Source: Caprella mutica
Lineage: Eukaryota > Arthropoda > Malacostraca > Amphipoda > Caprellidae
DNA: 64,000 nucleotides
Direction of reading: 5' to 3'
NCBI GenBank assembly: GCA_947561585.1
Contig: CANNZV010000842.1
Span: 62,001 to 126,000, forward strand
Numbering within the stretch: position 1 is the stretch's first letter; every line of letters starts with the position of its first letter. The translations under genes and the position numbers were made by a program. The notes below the pieces were generated by a model. The model made no database searches. It was not told the DNA's origin and saw nothing but the letters and a program-made list of their open reading frames with translations. Below are positions 46,494 through 58,537 of the stretch, one piece after another.

Positions 46494-49330
46494 TTCTTCT
46501 TGGTAAGGAAGAGCGACGAACTGAACTCCATTAGGTAGACCAACGCTACCTTTGGTGTACTGGAAAAATTGGATTAATCAAATGCAAATTTTAATCTATT
46601 ATTGCAAACAGACAATTTATTTGACTTAAAAATATAAAAAGTACTATTCCAGACCTCTTTCAAAAGCCTATTCAGCTCATTGTCTTCAGGGTGAGACTCT
46701 AGTAGTTTTTGGTCTTCTTCAGACTCTGTAGTCACCGGAACAGAACAGCAAGGGAAGTCGAAGAGGTTGTAAATCCCAGTGTAAGCGGCACTCACTGAAA
46801 TCAAATGAGAATTGGTTTATTAATTTTTTCCTTAATTTTCATGGAACTACCATGTTTGTTAAAAAACGTAAATTAATTTAGAATATACCCAATCCGATTA
46901 CCACTGAAAAAAGTAATCAACATTTTTAAAAAAGTCAAATAATATTCTAGTAAAAATTTTGAACCATAATTATTAAAACCAAGTAGTATATCAAATATGA
47001 CTATATATATTAATACTCATTATCTGCTCATCAAATCCCACTGGAGGTGCGGGCATTGGTGACACGGGACAAATCATCAAATCCAAGTTCTGATTTCTCC
47101 AAGATGAAATGAAATCTTGAAGATATTCAAATCTTTCTATCTTTTTCTTCCAAATATCTCCAGGTTTTACGATGGTGTCTGCCAAATAAAAAATTTTGTT
47201 CAATATAAATTGGCGATAAGCGTACATATTCATAACCATTGTGATAGAAATTTCATGTATATAACCATTCATCAATATGGTATATTGGTTTCTAATTTTC
47301 TTACTTGTCATTTCTGCATACAGGTCTCCAAGTTGGTGTTTTGTGTAAGGTTTAGCCAGTTCTCGTAGTTTAGCTGGGACACTCGAAATAAAATTGACGT
47401 AGAAGCAGCACTCATGTTGTGTTCCACCCTCCAATGCTTTCATCGCCGCAGCACCACCGTCAAGATACACAAAGTCAGACCAAAGTTTAATAAGTGGTAA
47501 AGCATTTGGTGGGTCCATTTCAATAACTTCATGATCGAGGCTCTAGTAAGGATATATGATGATTAGATATTGATGAATTATTTCAATTTTGTTAATAATT
47601 AAGCAACAACATTAATTATTAATCTAACACCTTGACAATCTTCAGGGCCTCGGCAAAAGCTCTTCTCACTCCTGGAGTCGATGGAATAATGTCCAAGGAA
47701 TCGTACCATCCAATCCTCAGGACTTTCTTCAATGGTCTCTCTATGTTTTCTCTCCAAGGAATTGGAGGCAAATCAGCGTTGTACTCCAAGAGATCTTGGG
47801 ACATTAGAGCTTTGGTTGCCAAGGCAACGATATCTCCACTAATGCCCATAATACCCTAAGTATTATAAACTGAAAAAAGTATGACAATAACTTATATCCT
47901 AACCTTAAATATTCCTCATTTAATTTAATGTATACCTCCAATAAGTCCTGGATTTGAGCCAGCAACACCTCTAATTGGAATTCTACGAGCTGTTGGTTTC
48001 ATAGAATAGATACCACAAAAATTTGCTGGAATTCTGACGCTTCCTCCTATATCACCTCCCAGACCTAAGAATGAACCACCTCCTCCAATTAAAGCTCCTT
48101 CACCACCTAATAAATTGATTAATGTTATTACTTTAAATAGTTTATAAATTACCTCGAAAAATTAATCAAATTTCTAAATCAGGTATCACCTGAAGATCCT
48201 CCACAACTGCGTTCTGTACAATGAGGATTACTGGTTTCGCCATACACGGGATTTCCGCACGATATACTACGAATCCATCGGGATACAATTTTTGAATTAA
48301 TATAATTGAATGTATGATGATGACTTAAACTACCAATATATCCACATTCTTCACCTTAAGCAGAGTTGACACACATTAGTTTTAACAAAAGGCACAGCTC
48401 CGAGTTTCTTGAAAATGTCCACCAGATCAGCATCTTTCTCCACAGGTTTACCCACTAGTTTCTCAAGTCCAACGGTAGAGTCGGTACCTTTGACCAAGAT
48501 GTTCTCTTTGATACTAATTGGAAGACCAAATAAAGGCTTCTCCTGGAAGTTTGTAGAGCTTCTCTCATCGTCCAATTTCTCAGCACGGGACTTGAATAAA
48601 AATTATAGAGACACAGTAAATCGGTGGAAAAAAATTATTCAAATGGAAAATTTTGGTTCAATATAGTTTATAAGTTACCATCAAGAAATTAATGGTAGAA
48701 ATGATTTTTGTATTTTTGCATATTATTCATTCCCCTTCTTCTACTTCACGATTTGATGAAATTACATAAATATGAAATTTATAAATATTAATTCTATTAC
48801 TGAAAATTTGATATATTCAAGATTATTAGAATCTTACCTTCGCAGTTGGAATGAAAAGAGTCACACAGTTTGTCTTTTTCGATTCTTCTATCGCCTGTTA
48901 GAATAAAAATGCATAAATTGGGTGATTATAATGTAACTAAAATTACATTTCAAAAGTATTTTTATGAAGCTATTTGTTAGTTTAGTCTAAGAAGTTGTTG
49001 CATATTTAAGTGAACAATATTTAAGTAAAACAACAATACAATTTTATAAAGCTATTGATTATAAAGCCTAGGAGCTTGTAATCAACATTATTGTATTCCA
49101 GATTTATTATAAACTATAAAGATGTCGTATAGTCAGCTCACCTTAGATTGAAATGCCTCCAAAGTCTGAACAGCAGTAACCTCACCATCTCTCAACTGTT
49201 GCAACAGTTTCAAAGGTTCCAAGCTGATTATTCTCTCCCTTGAAGAGCTCACCAGTTTTCCATTGATGGTAAGGGAGTCCTCCAATATCTGGCGAGAAGC
49301 CAATAGTCTTTGGTAAGCTTCATGAGACAT
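46452..49330 (-). pseudogene. FAAH-like amidase copy 5 (clade B), nonsense codon in exon 6
   Basis: Exons: 49142-49330, 48838-48894, 48355-48590, 48190-48266, 47936-48106, 47631-47869, 47305-47542, 47017-47178, 46655-46794, 46452-46559. All splice sites are GT-AG and all exon lengths equal those of copy 6. The fifth codon touched by exon 6 is TAG (47856-47858) where the other clade B copies have TTG or CTG, so translation would stop after 247 residues. That leaves Lys110, Ser185 and Ser209 but none of the C-terminal half. Exon 6 (239 bp) cannot be skipped without a frameshift. No other lesion was found, so the change is recent, a polymorphism or an assembly error. Intron 4 is identical to that of copy 4, and the exon-1-proximal end of intron 1 is nearly identical to that of copy 6. 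Confidence 0.85.
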
Positions 49331-49560
49331 AACTCTGGATACTATTGTCTTTGATATTGAAAAAACTGTATTTTGAATAAAAGGGGGTAATAAATATATG
49401 AAGGTGATGATTTACCTACAGAAGAGTTAGGTATTGTACGAGTCATTTTACGATAAAGAAATATATTTATCCAATTGAATTCACAGTCATAGCAATAGTA
49501 CAATTAAAAAATTGGACTATATGTGACATACAAGACTTTGATTGTTAAAATTAGGATACA

Positions 49561-50071
49561 TATCTAAAAGCTGAGCGGCGCACACCAGTACGGCGCACCA
49601 CTGTACATTCTATTAGATAGGTAATTTGAATACAGATTAATGATAAATGGAGTGAATTTGATAGGTACCTAATTGTCGTATCAAATTCATGTCTGACGCC
49701 TGACGGTACCTGAATCCAATGTTTATACTACACAGTTTAATTATTCGATTGAGATGTTTAATTTGGAATAGAAAATAAAATTCATCATAGAAAACTGTAA
49801 TTGTAATTTTATGGGGTAACTATTGTAAACTTTCAGTCTGAGGTGTAAATAAAAACTTATCAGTTAGCCGTTAGGTAGATGTATCGGGGCGCGTGCCGCC
49901 CCCCGAACCCCCCTGCCAGGTCATTAAACAATCATGAAGTGTGCAAAACAACAAACTAGCGGATACAACACACTACATAACTTTTTTTCACATTCAGGTC
50001 ATTAATAGAAAGTACAGTGGTGCGCCGTATTGTAGTGCGCCGTAATGTGGTGCGCCGCTCAGCTTTTAGAT
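49561..50071. mobile_element. fold-back element with 'cggcgcacca' iterations upstream of copy 5
   Basis: Ends TATCTAAAAGCTGAGCGGCG and, reversed, the same 20 bases, followed on both sides by repeats of CGGCGCACCA-like units (two on the left, three on the right). Alignment with copies 4 and 6 shows an insertion here within the shared upstream region. The interior contains the dispersed 'ctgccaggtcattaaa' sequence (49914-49930) also seen at 26560 and inside the element at 20078-20481. No target duplication is evident. Confidence 0.75.
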
Positions 50072-50547
50072 ACTCTTGAAAATTAGTTTAGATTGGAGAA
50101 GATAGGTACTAGTAGGAACCGAATTTGTAAAAGTAACAAGTTATAAATCATGCTTTCAAACAGTGCAAATCAGGTGGAGTAAGGTTGTGTAAATGGATTT
50201 TCCCGAAATTATATGGTCAGTAAAGTAGGTAAGTAATTAAGAGTAATATATTATTATTTATTAAGAATTATGTTTAATTTGTTTTATATGAAGTATAAAT
50301 ATTATTGTTTAATATACAATGAGGTGGGTAAATCGCGGTAGGGTTGGCCAATTTATGGTATCCCTATTGGTTAAAATACATTTTCCTTCAATTTTGTATA
50401 TATATTGTATTTCTCTTCATCACTAGCTATATATATATATATATAAGTTTAGAAATAGGAAGCAAAAGTGGTGCTAGAAATTGTCGTAGGAGTAACCCCT
50501 GAGGTCAGTCAGGCTGTACCTCTTGTAGCTACTGATAAATACAACTA

Positions 50548-50772
50548 GGGTCAAGCAGGTAAATTGCGGCACACCGACTAACTGCGGCCTCGTACAACAG
50601 AAACATCATACATTCAAAACACATGTTAAAAACTAATAAATTAGAGCATGCACTGCGCGGCTTTTGATAACTATGCAACATTTTAATGTAATTTCGGTCC
50701 AGAATGTTTTAGGGACTCTTTTGAGAGGGCTGCAATTAAAAATTAAAGGGCCGCAATTTACCTGCGTGACCC
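50548..50772. mobile_element. 225-bp MITE with GGGTCA(A/C)GCAGGTAAATTG termini
   Basis: Left end GGGTCAAGCAGGTAAATTGC and reversed right end GGGTCACGCAGGTAAATTGC differ by one base and are flanked by TA (50546-50547 and 50773-50774). The 24-bp inverted ends are the only structure. It lies upstream of copy 5, in a stretch absent from the other copies. Confidence 0.65.
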
Positions 50773-51921
50773 TATATTCAGAGCATCTCACACGCACAAC
50801 CTATCTCTCCCGTGCATTCTGCTAAACTGACTGGCAGGAGCCTGGCTATAGGTATTAGCGCCAACTTTTGGAACCACTTTGACTGCTGCTATGGTACCTC
50901 CATATCTATATTAACTCAGTGCTCTACATACATTCTGATGAAACTAAAGCACACAATTGCTGTGACTAGTTCTTTATCTTTATCGAAACTTTTCACTGTA
51001 TTGATATGTCTGCATTTTGACCGCAATCACTTGCCGCAATACACTTGTCTCATCCTAGCTAGGTAGGTACGGCATTTATCTTTGAAATAATTATATTCTC
51101 TCATACATCGTTATACATATTAATCTTATAAGATGCTTGAATAAATAATTATATCGATCATTTTATTAATAATTTGTTTCTAATTGCATAATTTCCAATT
51201 TTCAAAAAAAAAAAACCTATTAACTACTACCATAAACTATCAACATTTGGAAACGAAAGTTTCAATTATATATTCACGGATAGAAAATATCAATTGAATT
51301 TAAGAGTTAATTGAAAATTGTATTAGATCTCATAGTATGTCTAGCTAAATCTATAAACATAACGGGTTTTCTTAGCCATTCAATTATACATTAGGTAACA
51401 TAAATTTTAAATGTAATTAAGCTTCTACTGGATACGTTTAAATTTGATGAATATGTATTGTGAGTATTGTGAAATGTTAATATTGTGAAATTGTGAATAG
51501 GGATAATGATTTCTATTAATATTGAATCAAATAGATAATTGAAGTTAAAGTAATTCGATAAATCGCGGGAGTTAAGAAAACTGCAGTAATGTTTTCAATG
51601 TTATTACTAATGATATTCAATGATGTAACTTATAGTTGCTATTGCTAGCAAAACAGCATTATCAACATGGTTATCTGAAGATATCTGTAAAGTCTAATAA
51701 TTTTATCTTTCTTCCTAGATTGGTTAATTTTAACACTTCAAATCGTCCAAACTATGTGTAAGTTGTAACCTAACACTACCATTGCTTATTACCAATACAG
51801 ATTATGTTTTGGTATCACCGAATAAAGAAAAGGTTGCCTGCCGTGTAAATGTTGAATACCCAACTCCACAACCACAACATGAGGTAGAAGTAGGGTAACC
51901 ATTGTGGAAGTGTGGGATTAA

Positions 51922-52634
51922 GGGTACGGTTACTATGCATGCGTATTCAAGCGATTTTTCGCACTGACGACTTCTGATGAAATCGGATGAAAATCAAATT
52001 CATGCTTTCCAATGGGAATGGTTACAGTGGCTGCGATTTTGTCGTCAGAATACGTACGAAGTCGTCAGACTAACTTCAGCGTTCAAATGAGTTTGATTTT
52101 TTCATGCGACTTGCGACAACTTTCGGTATTTTTGTGTATATTTCTCTTTCTTTTGATTGCTATTACTGTTTATCCATGCATTTTGGAAATATATTATTTA
52201 ATACTAGGTATAAGAAATAATACAAATATTATTAAATTATTTAAATTTATTTAATCATAATAAAATTATATATAAAGGCTTGAATTGGTTGTTACTTTGT
52301 ACAATTTAAATTTTTAATAAAATGGAATATCTTTCAATAATTATATTACATAAAAAATATTTCTCTATTTAGGTATTTCAAAATTGTGTGTAGTGAAATT
52401 GTAAAAATAATAATCAAATTAGAGTTGCGTCTATTATTTCAGAGGCACACAGGTATTAATTCATCTCGAACATTATATCAAATAAACTTAGTTTAGACCC
52501 CAATATTAATTGGGCAGAAACACACTGACGATCAGAAATCGCGTACAGTGTAACCACCTCGCACTGACGATCAGTTCTGACGATATCGTCAGTGCGAAAA
52601 ATCGCTTGAATACGCATCCATAGTAACCGTACCC
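51922..52634. mobile_element. 713-bp MITE with about 47-bp inverted ends and TAA flanks (PIF/Harbinger-like)
   Basis: Left end GGGTACGGTTACTATGCATG and reversed right end GGGTACGGTTACTATGGATG match over about 47 bp with one mismatch. TAA flanks both sides (51919-51921, 52635-52637), the three-base duplication typical of PIF/Harbinger. Subterminal 'tcgcactgacga' and 'tcgtcag' words recur on both sides. One open frame (52012-52254) shows no domain. It helps explain why the distal block of copy 5 is farther from its gene than in other copies. Confidence 0.75.
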
Positions 52635-52904
52635 TAATGCGAGTTACCTATCAATGATGTGACTGTAAAAATCCACTACTGACTATTAGTGGACATCTAG
52701 GCACTGAACCATCACTGATGCACTGGTTTAATTTCACCTGGCCATAGCTAGTTAAATAGGATTTGCCAGAGTTTAATATAAGGATTTCACTCAAATGTTT
52801 CGACTGTTTTGTTGTAAAGTGATATTAGTCTAATTTATATCTTAATATACTCATAGATAATGAATCACAATAAAAATGGTACTATATAGTAATAATACTA
52901 GGTA

Positions 52905-53120
52905 TACTTTTCTCCGTTACACGCTTCCTAACCACACAGTGCACCAAGATGGATTTGACTGCATGAGCGTACAGTAACCTTCCGCTCTACTTGTAACCTT
53001 CTTATATTGGGATATTGGAGAAATGATTAGATAAGAGATAGTGACAAACAGTACATTATAACAGTTATTTTAATAATTTAAATACTAGAAACAAAATTTT
53101 TATTGGCTTTCGTAAGATCA
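52905..53120 (-). promoter_or_regulatory. conserved distal upstream block, copy 5
   Basis: Counterpart of 24645-24860, 32105-32345 and 59440-59670, with 'ttacacgcttcctaaccaca', 'gcaccaagatgg' and 'atgattagataagaga'. It is 3.6 kb from the start codon owing to the insertions at 49561, 50548 and 51922. Confidence 0.35.
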
Positions 53121-53131
53121 TTGCAGACCCA

Positions 53132-53260
53132 GCTTTTATTATCCATTTTTATTATCCAGTTAATATTACTCTTTTATTACCCAGTTTTAATACCCTTTTA
53201 TTACACAGTTTTATTAACCTTTTATTATCCAGTTTTATTACCCTTTCATCACAACGTTAC
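53132..53260. repeat. short repeat 'ttttattacccag'
   Basis: About eight imperfect units of 13-20 bp with 'ttttatta(c/t)cc(c/a)(a/g)' begin right where the conserved upstream block of copy 5 ends. A looser pattern of 'agccttctag' words continues at 53455-53600. Confidence 0.6.
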
Positions 53261-53269
53261 CAAGTTACT

Positions 53270-54658
53270 TTTAATCTTTTTAAACTGCGTTCTTATATTC
53301 ATATGGTTATAAACTAAACATTCTGAAATATACATATGATAATATTTGAAAAGAAAGACATGTATGGCTTATTTCAATTCTTTAAATAATATACATGAAT
53401 AGTTAACTACACAAAAATATTTTAACTAATTTATTCGTAACTTTAGGGAATGCATTGAGTTCCTAGATAATGGCAGCCCAGTCATTATCTAGGAAGCTGG
53501 TAATCTACTAGGTTCCTAGGTAATAACAGATTCTATGTCAGCTTTCTAGTTAACAATAGCCTTCTAGACATAATTAAAACTTTTTTAGTTAATGACAGCC
53601 TTCTATCCATTGCCGTGTCCAAGTTACAACAATATACTATATACCTTTCCAAATGTAACTCAAAAAGTGCAATGGAATTTCTCTTCAATGTGCAGAAAAT
53701 GGGTTCAGCCCGCAAAAGCTAGCACAAAAAGTAACATGTAAAAACAACAGAACTAAAATTTAATTACAGGTAAAGCTCGTACAACGAACAGTAAATTGTA
53801 CCCTAAAAAAGTTGTCCTTATACCAATCGATGGACGCTATGCTGTCTGAAAATTTACTTCAGTTGGGGATTTAAACTTTACAAGTTCTCTTCAACAGCAT
53901 TTCAAAGAAACACTATTGAAACTTAATCAATCTCAGATTATTATTAAATGAAAATTTTAGTGGAAATTGATAAAAATTTATATTATTTACTTGTATATAT
54001 GTACAATATAATAATCTAGGTATAATTACAAGCATGTCGCTTAAAGAACAATAGAATATGATAAAAAGGGTAAAAAAAATAACTGCACTTACATACATAT
54101 ATATCTATTTAGATGCAGACTAATTTTTATAACATAATTAATAATCTTTAATTCAACTGAACCCAATAAATAAATAAATTATTTAATTTCCTATTTCTTA
54201 TATTTTTTAACAAAACATATCACAATTACTTGTTACTGCGTATTCTACGACAGCAAGGAATTGATGCTTGAGTTTATCTGCCAAGACTAACAATTCAGAT
54301 AAAAAGCCATACCTCTTTTTCTATTTATTTACATATTTATTTTTTCTAATTATAAAGGGTAACTAAATCAAATTCCTGAAAGTCTAAAAAACAAAACATC
54401 AAATTATTGACGATTGTAAATTGGAGTACCTCTGAACATAATAAATATATGAAAAGAACTTGGTAAACGAATATAACATATGTTAAACCATATAATTTAA
54501 AGAGGTCGATGTAGGAGATGCGCGTCTCTTAGAACGGATATTTTTTGTTCTTTATACAGGGTGTCCGTTTTGAGATCGTCCGTTGTTAGTAAATGCTTAA
54601 CTTGCATTTGTCTTCTTACAGTGTAAATTTTGCAATTAAGAATTATCTTGCACATGAA
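53270..54658. other. intergenic, no gene seen
   Basis: AT-rich DNA downstream of copy 6. A 'tacagggtgtccg' word near 54555, common at transposon termini, stands alone. Short open frames here have no recognisable content. Confidence 0.45.
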
Positions 54659-54928
54659 TTAATGTTTAGAAGAATATTCCCTTCTAATCATGAACATTGC
54701 TTCATGTTAAGAGGAATAGTTACTGTTTAAGGAATAGTCCCTCATTATCCTGCACAGGAGTTAGTGTTTAGAGGAATATTCCCTCATTATCCTGCACAGG
54801 AGTTAGTGTTTAGAGGAATATTCCCTCATTATCCTGCACAGGAGTTAGTGTTTAGAGGAATATTCCCTCATTATCCTGCACAGGAGTTAGTGTTTAGAGG
54901 AATATTCCCTCATTATCCTGCACAGGAG
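54659..54928 (-). repeat. 42-bp stop-spanning tandem repeat, copy 6 (four full units plus decayed ones)
   Basis: Perfect or near-perfect units at 54887-54928 (last exon), 54845-54886, 54803-54844 and 54761-54802. A shortened unit is at about 54720-54760, and degenerate traces extend back to about 54659. Confidence 0.9.
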
Positions 54929-57811
54929 TTCTTCTTGGTAAGGAAGAGCGACGAACTGAACTCCATTAGGTAGACCGACGCTACCTTTGGTGTACTGGAA
55001 GAAATGTTTTAAATTTAGAAAATTGTTTATTATCACAGACTGAAAATTTATTACACTTAAGATTATAGTACACAATATTACAGACCATTTTCAAAAGTCT
55101 ATTCAGCTCATTGTCTTCAGGGTGAGCCTCTAGTAGTTTTTGGTCTTCTTCAGACTCTGTAGTCACCGGAACAGAACAGCAAGGGAAGTCGAAGAGGTTG
55201 TAAATCAGAGTATAAGTGCCAGTCACTGAAATTACATGTGAGGATTGATTTCTTTTTAATTTTTATTAAAACTATTTGTGACTTAGTTAAAGTTGTATAA
55301 TGTATAAAGTACCTGATTTAAATACATACAAAGTGGTACTCAACAATTTGAAAATTGTCAAATAAAATATACTTAAAAAAATTATATCTACAAATTTAAA
55401 CCGATTATTGTATCCAATTTGACTATATAAAATAATACCTATCAACTGCTCATCAAATTCCACTGGTGGTGCGGGCATTGGTGACACGGGACAAATCATC
55501 AAATCCAAGTTCTGATTTCTCCAAGATGAAATGAAATCTTGAAGAAATTCAGATCTTTCGATCTGCTTCTTCCAAATATTTCCAGGTGTTTCAATCGTCC
55601 CTGTAATTTTAAAATACATTCTATCAGAATCTAACATATTTTGAAAGGGCCTAATTTAGCGATAAATACATAATTATTCATCTTTATGACCATTTATCAA
55701 TATGATATAGTGGTTTCTAATTTTCTTACTAGTGATTTCTGCATACAGGTTTCCAAGTTGGTGTTTTATGTAAGGTTTTGCCAGTTCTCGTAGTTTAGCT
55801 GGGACACTGGAAATAAATTTAGAGTAGAAGCAGCACTCATGCTGTGTTTCACCCTCTAATGCTTTTATCGCCGCAGAAGCACCGTCAAGATACACAAAGT
55901 CAGTCCAAAGTTTAAGGGCTAATAAGCCATTTGGTGGGTCCATTTCAATAACATCATGACCAAGGCTCTAGTGCGATATGAGGTAATTCAATATTAGATA
56001 ATTATTTCAACTTTGTTAGTTAAGCAACAACATTCAGCAATCTAACACCTTGACAATCTTCAGGGCCTCGGCGACAGCTCTTCTCACTCCTGGAGTCGAT
56101 GGAATAATGTCCAAGGAATCGTACCATCCAATCCTCAGGACTTTCTTCAATGGTCTCTCTATGTTTTCTCTCCAAGGAATTGGAGGCAAATCAGCGTTGT
56201 ACTCCAAGAGATCTTGGGACATCAGAGCTTTGGTTGCCATGGCGACTATTTCTCCACTGATGCCCATGATACCCAGAGTCCTATAAACTATAATAAAATA
56301 ACACTAAAATCAACTTATTCTAATTGTCAGTATTCATCATATTCTTTAATTAATACCTCCAATAATTCCTGAATTTGAGCCAGCAGTTCCTCCACCTGGA
56401 ATTCTACGAGATGTTGGTTTCATAGAATAGATGCCACAAAAATGTGCAGGAATTCTGAGGCTTCCTCCTATTTCAGCTGCTAAACCTAAGAATGATCCAC
56501 CTCCTCCAATTAAAGCTCCTTCACCTCCTGGTAAATTGATTAATATTATATTACTTATAGTGATTTATGATTATTTATGAATTACCTTGAGATATTCGTC
56601 TATTCTATTTTACCAACAGCTAATCACCTGAAGATCCTCCACAACTGCGTTCTGTACAATGAGGATTTCTTGTTTCGCCAAAGACGGGATTTCCACACGA
56701 TAAACTGTGAATCCATGAAAATGAAATTAAAAAAGTATTAATTATACAGTCTCGTTGTGTCTTGAGCTACGTATACATATTAAACTTTGATACATAAATA
56801 TACATATGTTTCACCTCAAGCTAAGTTGACAGACGTTAGTTTTAACAAAAGGCACAGCTCCAAGTTTCTTGAAGATGTCCACCAGATCAGCATCTTTTTC
56901 AGCAGGTTTACCCACTAGTTTCTCAAGTCCGAGGGTAGAGTCCGTACCTTTGACTAAAATGTTCTCTTTGATACTAATTGGAAGACCAAATAAAGGCTTC
57001 TCCTGAAAATTTGTGGAGCTTCTCTCAGCGTCCAACTTTTCAGCTAGGACCTTGAAAAACATAATAGATATTATTAGTGTTAAAAATTTGTTGTTCAATC
57101 TAGTTTGAATGTAAGCATTTATGATGTATTTGAAATGTTCCTCCCGGGCATTTTTATCTTTTAGTTACTATCATCTTATGAATTTAAAATATTTAAATAA
57201 ATCTTTGAAAAGGTTGGTGAGAAATTGAAGATGAAAATGATTTTCCACTTTTTATGATATTTCGAAGAAGACATTCTCATTTCATCTTCACGATAATTTA
57301 AGAAAAATTCCAAAATATAAATTCTATTATTATGTAACCAGATTTATGATAAGTTTTCTATTATTAATACTTTTTATTCTTGATTATGAAAAATAGGAAT
57401 TTTTCATAATTAAAAGCATCTTAACCTTTGCTGTCGAAATGAAAAGAGTCACACAGTTTGTCTTCTTCGACTCTTGTATCGCCTGTTAGAAATAAAATAC
57501 TTTAATTGTGTTTACAATACAATTTTATAAAGCTATTGATTATAAAGCCTAGGAGCTTGTAATCAACATTATTGTATTCGAGATTTATTATAAACTGTAA
57601 AGATGTCGTATAATCAGCTCACCTTAGATTGAAATGCCTCCAAAGTCTGAACAGCAGTAACCTCACCATCTCTCAACTGTTGCAACAGTTTCAAAGGTTC
57701 CAAGCTGATTATTCTCTCCCTTGAAGAGCTCACCAGTTTTCCATTGACGGTAAGAGAGTCCTCCAATATCTGGCGAGAAGCCAATAGTCTTTGGTAAGCT
57801 TCATGAGACAT
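54887..57811 (-). CDS. amidase-signature hydrolase, FAAH-like, copy 6 (clade B), 10 exons
   Basis: Predicted FAAH-like serine hydrolase. Exons: 57623-57811, 57426-57482, 56815-57050, 56628-56704, 56357-56527, 56049-56287, 55730-55967, 55439-55600, 55086-55225, 54887-54994. All GT-AG; 539 codons, no internal stop; start at the [12 protein letters not shown]. Lys110 (GLPISIKEN), Ser185 and Ser209 are present. The segment before the nucleophile reads GLAAEIGGSLRIPAHFCG, so the usual Asp205 of the DIGGS motif is Glu. SLR and PAHFC are the clade A residues rather than clade B's SVR and PANFC. Exon 5 may thus be a converted or diverging segment. Activity could be altered. The C-terminus [15 protein letters not shown] lies in the 42-bp repeat array. 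Copy 6 and copy 7 are divergently oriented. Confidence 0.87.
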
Positions 57812-57881
57812 AACTCTGGCACCTAGCGCTGTAGTCTTTTATATTGAAAATCTAAATCTTAAATAAAAATTGATAAAATCA

Positions 57882-58388
57882 GGGTAAGTTCCAATTTCAT
57901 ATATTGATTAGGTGAACTATATTGAGATGCGAACTAGGAACCGATCCTTGTTCAAATCCCAAAATCAATTAGGGACGTGAACTACGAAAGGGGTATTTGG
58001 ATCGGTGCAATTTTCTCATGTAGTCCATTTCCGAAGAGACGATTCAATATCGAATTTATTCAAACACCATACGTCAGACATCTTAATTTATTAGTTTTGA
58101 AAACGATATTATTGAATTGGTTGAATTTCATATACTATTCCTATTTGGTATTGTTTATGTGGTTAAGATACTAGATTTTCATTCAATTAATATTATTTAA
58201 TGCTATATATTTTAATCAGATAATAATTAAAAGGTAATTAAATTTAAAAAAAAAATTTAAAATACCCCCTTCCTATTTCACGACCCTAAATCAATTAGGG
58301 ACGTACATGAACTAGGAAGGGGGTATTTGGATCGGTTCTATAATTCGTGTCCGAAAATGAAATAGGGATGCGAACTAACTAGGAATTT
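57882..58388. mobile_element. fold-back element, relative of 3879-4235, upstream of copy 6
   Basis: Contains inverted arms with 'agggacgtgaacta', 'ggggtatttggatcgg' and 'ctaggaatttac', the same words as the element in intron 6 of copy 1. Alignment with copies 4 and 5 places an insertion here. The arms are rearranged, with three copies of the 'cgatcc' / 'ggatcgg' segment. Limits are approximate. Confidence 0.6.
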
Positions 58389-58537
58389 ACCAAAATTTGC
58401 AATACATTGGTGAAAATTTACCTACCGAAGAGTTAACTACCTACAATTTGATCATTTTACGACAAAAAATCATTTATCCGATTGTATCCACAGTTATACC
58501 AATAATATAAATAAATAAATTTAACTATTAGCTATGA

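Noticed and set aside
46452..49330. Calling copy 5 functional through skipping of exon 6
   Set aside because: Exon 6 is 239 bp, so skipping it would shift the frame; the nonsense codon is not bypassed by any visible alternative splice site.
52012..52254. Open frame with a hydrophobic stretch
   Set aside because: It lies entirely inside the 713-bp MITE, has no recognisable domain and uses transposon subterminal sequence.
54535..54600. 'tacagggtgtccg' as a transposon end
   Set aside because: The word is common at transposon termini, but no partner end or flanking duplication was found.
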